This document shows positions 61,568 to 64,000 of a DNA stretch of 64,000 nucleotides, piece after piece. Origin of the DNA: Brumimicrobium salinarum (lineage in GTDB: Bacteria; Bacteroidota; Bacteroidia; Flavobacteriales_D; Crocinitomicaceae). The stretch spans positions 62,001 to 126,000 of the forward strand of contig NZ_PJNI01000003.1 of NCBI RefSeq assembly GCF_002844555.1, in the 5' to 3' direction. Position 1 is the stretch's first letter, and every line of letters begins with the position of its first letter. The translations under genes and the position numbers were made by a program. Under the pieces are notes generated by a model that had not been told where the DNA came from, did not search any database, and worked only from the letters and a program-made list of their open reading frames with translations.

Positions 61568-61716
61568 CCAAGAGAACAAGAGAGAAGAAAAACAGAGAAA
61601 AATAGCACTTTAGTTTGCGGTAATTATGGTGCCATGTTGTTTATCACATATTAAATGTGGTTTACAAGCTCTAAAATATTGAATTCTTTATATATTTATA
61701 AAAAATAAGAGATGTT

Positions 61717-62370
61717 ATGAGAAAAAATACTAAATTTTTATTTGTTGCTTTAGCAGGATTAATGATGTCAAGCTGTGCTGGAGAAACAGAAACTACAGAT
61801 ACTGCAAAGGCAGAAGTGGAAAAAACAGAAACTTGTTCTTATGCTTATGATGCAGCAAATTCTGAATTATCATTTACTGCATATAAGTTTCTTGGCAAAA
61901 CAGGAGTGAGTGGTACATTTACAGAAATCAATGTAAAAGGCGGTGAAGAAAATGAAGATCCGCATGCATTGATAGAAGCTTTAAGTTTTGAAATTCCAAT
62001 TTCGAGTATTCATACAAAAGATGAAAGTAGAGATGGAAAAATCAATGAATTCTTCTTCGGTAAAATCAATACGGAGGTAATTTCAGGAGAGGTAATAGAC
62101 CTTGATGATGCTACTGGAAAAGCAACTTTAGCCATTACCATGAATGAGATTACTAAAGAGGTTGAAGGAGAGTATTTGTTGGCAGATACCGAATTTTCAT
62201 TTGACACAGAGATAAATGTGTTAGATTGGGAAGCAGAAGCAGGAATTGAAGCGTTGAATGAGGAATGTAAAGAACTACACACTGACTTTGCTAATGGAGA
62301 TACAGAGTCTAAATTATGGCCTGATGTAAGTCTTTCATTTTCCACAAAGCTTGAAAAAGTTTGTGAATAG
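61717..62370 (+). CDS. YceI-family lipoprotein
   Basis: 217 aa with lipobox LMMSSC near residue 19. The YceI lipocalin-like domain is recognisable: YDAANSELSFTAYKFLG at the start and a repeat-like ALSFEIPISSIHTKDESRDG. Such proteins bind isoprenoid or other hydrophobic ligands in the periplasm. A wobble-paired terminator follows. Confidence 0.88.
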   Translation: MRKNTKFLFVALAGLMMSSCAGETETTDTAKAEVEKTETCSYAYDAANSELSFTAYKFLGKTGVSGTFTEINVKGGEENEDPHALIEALSFEIPISSIHTKDESRDGKINEFFFGKINTEVISGEVIDLDDATGKATLAITMNEITKEVEGEYLLADTEFSFDTEINVLDWEAEAGIEALNEECKELHTDFANGDTESKLWPDVSLSFSTKLEKVCE

Positions 62371-62396
62371 TTTACTAATCATTATAAAAACAATGA

Positions 62397-62424
62397 AAAA
62401 GTCGGGTTTTACTCGGCTTTTTTT
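62397..62424 (+). terminator. Terminator of the YceI-like gene
   Basis: AAAAGTCGGG and CTCGGCTTTT pair with G-U wobbles around TTTTA, followed by four more T, 27 bp past the stop. Confidence 0.75.
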
Positions 62425-62538
62425 GTTTATCCCGCATTCCAAGACAGGGTCTTTTGTAACATAAAATAGCTAACTTCATCAATTACGTCGAATTTTTTAG
62501 TTTGAATTACACCTGACGCTGAAGGTGTCAAGTAATTG

Positions 62539-62629
62539 TAGCCCCGTGTAAGCAAAGCGCAACGCGGGGCTATCAATATCGGTATAATTCTTTTTGGCGG
62601 CATTTTTGTCGCGTAGCAAGACAAAAATG
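62539..62629. repeat. Two nested-free hairpins in a 665-bp gap
   Basis: TAGCCCCG/CGGGGCTA (62539-62546, 62565-62572) and CATTTTTGTC/GACAAAAATG (62601-62610, 62620-62629). The flanking text TTTTGTAACATAAAATAGCT (62454-62470) recurs as TTTTGTGATATAAAATAGCT (62684-62703), so the block looks like an inserted palindromic unit between short direct repeats. No gene in the gap. Confidence 0.5.
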
Positions 62630-63035
62630 ATGACAAAAAAAATCGTGAATCAAAATATTACCTGTCTTCTAAAGTAGCGGGGCTTTTGTGATATAAAATA
62701 GCTGATTTTAGTAACTTAGTCAATTTGTAAGATAGAATTATTCACCAATCTTAAAGCCCAAGAATATTAACATCTGTAAGTCAGCATTTTAACTATATTT
62801 CCTGTAATAGTTGAGAAACCCATTTTTGGGTACTTGTGTATTGGTAAGATTTTGATTTAATTTTGATCTATTCGTCTTTACAAGCCCCGCGAAATATACA
62901 CATATTACTTTAGGTCTTGTGCCTAGAATAGATTTTAAATTAAATGCATGAATAATCCGGGTTATGAAATAAATATCAAAATATAATAATATTTTTGTAA
63001 GATTTGAGTTTATTAGTAGGGACAGAACATTTTTT

Positions 63036-64000
63036 ATGACGAAGAAACAGAACAGTCGGATGATGGTAACAAGCATGATAATTTCATGCGTTGCGTTTTT
63101 ACTTATTATTGTAGGATGTTCTACGGAGAAAAACACATTTATTAACCGAACCTATCACAGCACTACCGCAAAATACAATGGTTATTTCAATGCAAAAGAG
63201 CTCATTAGAATAGGATTGAAAGAATTTAGACAAAATGCTCGAGAGGATTATAACGAAATCTTACCTATAGAACTGTATCCCAACGAAGAAGAAGTTGTTA
63301 ATTTATATCCTGTTGTAGATACCGCAATTTCTAAATGTCAGAAAGTAATCTCTAAACATAGTATGCCAACGGCTTCTAAACCTTCTCGTAAGAAGACGGA
63401 ACATGCCAATTGGATTGATCAAAACTGGATTATCATTGGGAGAGCAAATTACATTCGTAGAGATTATGATAAGGCATTAACGACTTTTGAGTACATAAGA
63501 AAATTTTACGTAAATCGACCGAGTACTTACACGGGACAACTATGGGAAGCAAAAACATTGATTCAGTTAGAAAATTACGCTGAAGCAACACGAACGATAC
63601 AAAAAATTGAAAAACGAAAAACGCTTGTTAGAAATGTGGAAGAAAACAATAGCAAGCGCAAAAAATCGAAAAAGAGTTCAGAGGATAAATCACCAGAATT
63701 ACCAAAAAACTTTGACTTTGAATTTGCAAAGGTAAAAGCCATGTTGGCCCTTGCAAAGGAAGATCATAAAGAGGCTATAAAACAGCTTGAAGAAGCACTA
63801 GAAAAAGCCAAACAAAAAGAGGATAAAGCTCGACTTAGTTTTATTCTGGGGCAATTATACCAAGCAAAGGGAGATCCTAAGGCGAGAGAATACTACACGC
63901 AAAGTATCAAGAAGAACGCACCTTTTGAAATGAGTTTTAATGCTAAAATCAATCGTTCGGTTGTGAGTAATTTAGCGGATGACGAAATGATTGAAGAACT
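63036..64000 (+). CDS. porW: PorW/SprE-like T9SS lipoprotein (3' truncated)
   Basis: At least 321 aa, open to the window end. Lipobox LLIIVGC is followed by STEKNTFINRTYHSTTAKYN and NAREDYNEILPIELYPNEEE, the signature opening of SprE/PorW. TPR-like helices follow (NWIIIGRANYIRRDYDKALT, AEATRTIQKIEKRK, KARLSFILGQLYQAKGDPKA) with a Lys/Ser-rich stretch between. PorW is a periplasmic lipoprotein needed for T9SS and gliding. The T9SS cargo genes in the window give it clients. Confidence 0.88.
   Translation, partial: MTKKQNSRMMVTSMIISCVAFLLIIVGCSTEKNTFINRTYHSTTAKYNGYFNAKELIRIGLKEFRQNAREDYNEILPIELYPNEEEVVNLYPVVDTAISKCQKVISKHSMPTASKPSRKKTEHANWIDQNWIIIGRANYIRRDYDKALTTFEYIRKFYVNRPSTYTGQLWEAKTLIQLENYAEATRTIQKIEKRKTLVRNVEENNSKRKKSKKSSEDKSPELPKNFDFEFAKVKAMLALAKEDHKEAIKQLEEALEKAKQKEDKARLSFILGQLYQAKGDPKAREYYTQSIKKNAPFEMSFNAKINRSVVSNLADDEMIEE

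Noticed and set aside
62427-62636. 69-aa minus-strand frame in the gap before porW
   Set aside because: Made of the two hairpins and their flanks.
62789-63136. 115-aa minus-strand frame
   Set aside because: Antisense to the start of porW and to its leader.
1-64000. CRISPR array, rRNA or tRNA genes
   Set aside because: No regularly spaced repeat-spacer units, cloverleaf or rRNA-like sequence was found by eye.

Overview
The window is 64 kb of AT-rich DNA from a member of the Bacteroidota, almost certainly Flavobacteriales. The signs are several proteins with type IX secretion (T9SS) C-terminal sorting domains, a PorW/SprE T9SS lipoprotein, promoter boxes resembling the TTTG/TAnnTTTG pattern, and many lineage-restricted families (DUF6607-, DUF6495-, DUF4920- and Lacal_2735-like). 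Placement near Crocinitomicaceae is only a guess. I see no rRNA, tRNA or CRISPR array.

Layout. 1-3.9 kb: the 3' part of an RND efflux pump gene with its TolC partner. 4-9.2 kb: a glycosyltransferase, a structured RNA candidate, then a minus-strand group (DsrE-like, DoxX, SoxB-like metallophosphatase, OsmC) that hints at reactive-sulfur handling. 9.4-17.6 kb: three secreted proteins divergent from a LytS/LytTR-type two-component pair, with a tandem direct repeat between them. 17.9-28.2 kb: prolyl oligopeptidase, a nucleotidyltransferase/small-protein pair, urocanate hydratase, a DUF4143-type ATPase and ValS.

29-34.7 kb is the accessory island. Lone genes are separated by long palindromic elements. 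Two 231-bp direct repeats bracket a segment holding an IS91-like transposase remnant, a two-gene unit (membrane protein resembling a pore-loop ion channel plus an MTH538/ThsB-type TIR-like protein), and a small secreted-protein pair with a homopolymer frameshift. The TIR/channel pair is my main candidate for an uncharacterised, possibly anti-phage, system. A membrane-anchored winged-helix protein with a LOTUS/OST-HTH-like tail lies just outside the repeats.

34.9-45.5 kb is a heme/iron locus: HmuY lipoprotein, TonB-dependent receptor with FRAP/NPDL heme-receptor motifs, DUF6607 protein and a T9SS-sorted HmuY-like protein on one strand. Divergently follow a secreted ankyrin protein, a DUF2271 protein and a PepSY-flavodoxin-FNR membrane reductase. 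45.6-54 kb: GIY-YIG protein, a broken small gene, DUF2461, cytochrome bd oxidase with a small membrane partner, and a lipid block (App1-like phosphatase, diacylglycerol kinase-like protein, LtaS-like sulfatase). 54-64 kb: T9SS remnant, triple-fasciclin protein, DUF6495, LRR protein, RibF, acyl-CoA dehydrogenase, DUF4920 and YceI lipoproteins, a second copy of the structured RNA candidate, and the start of porW/sprE. Family names come from reading motifs, not from searches.
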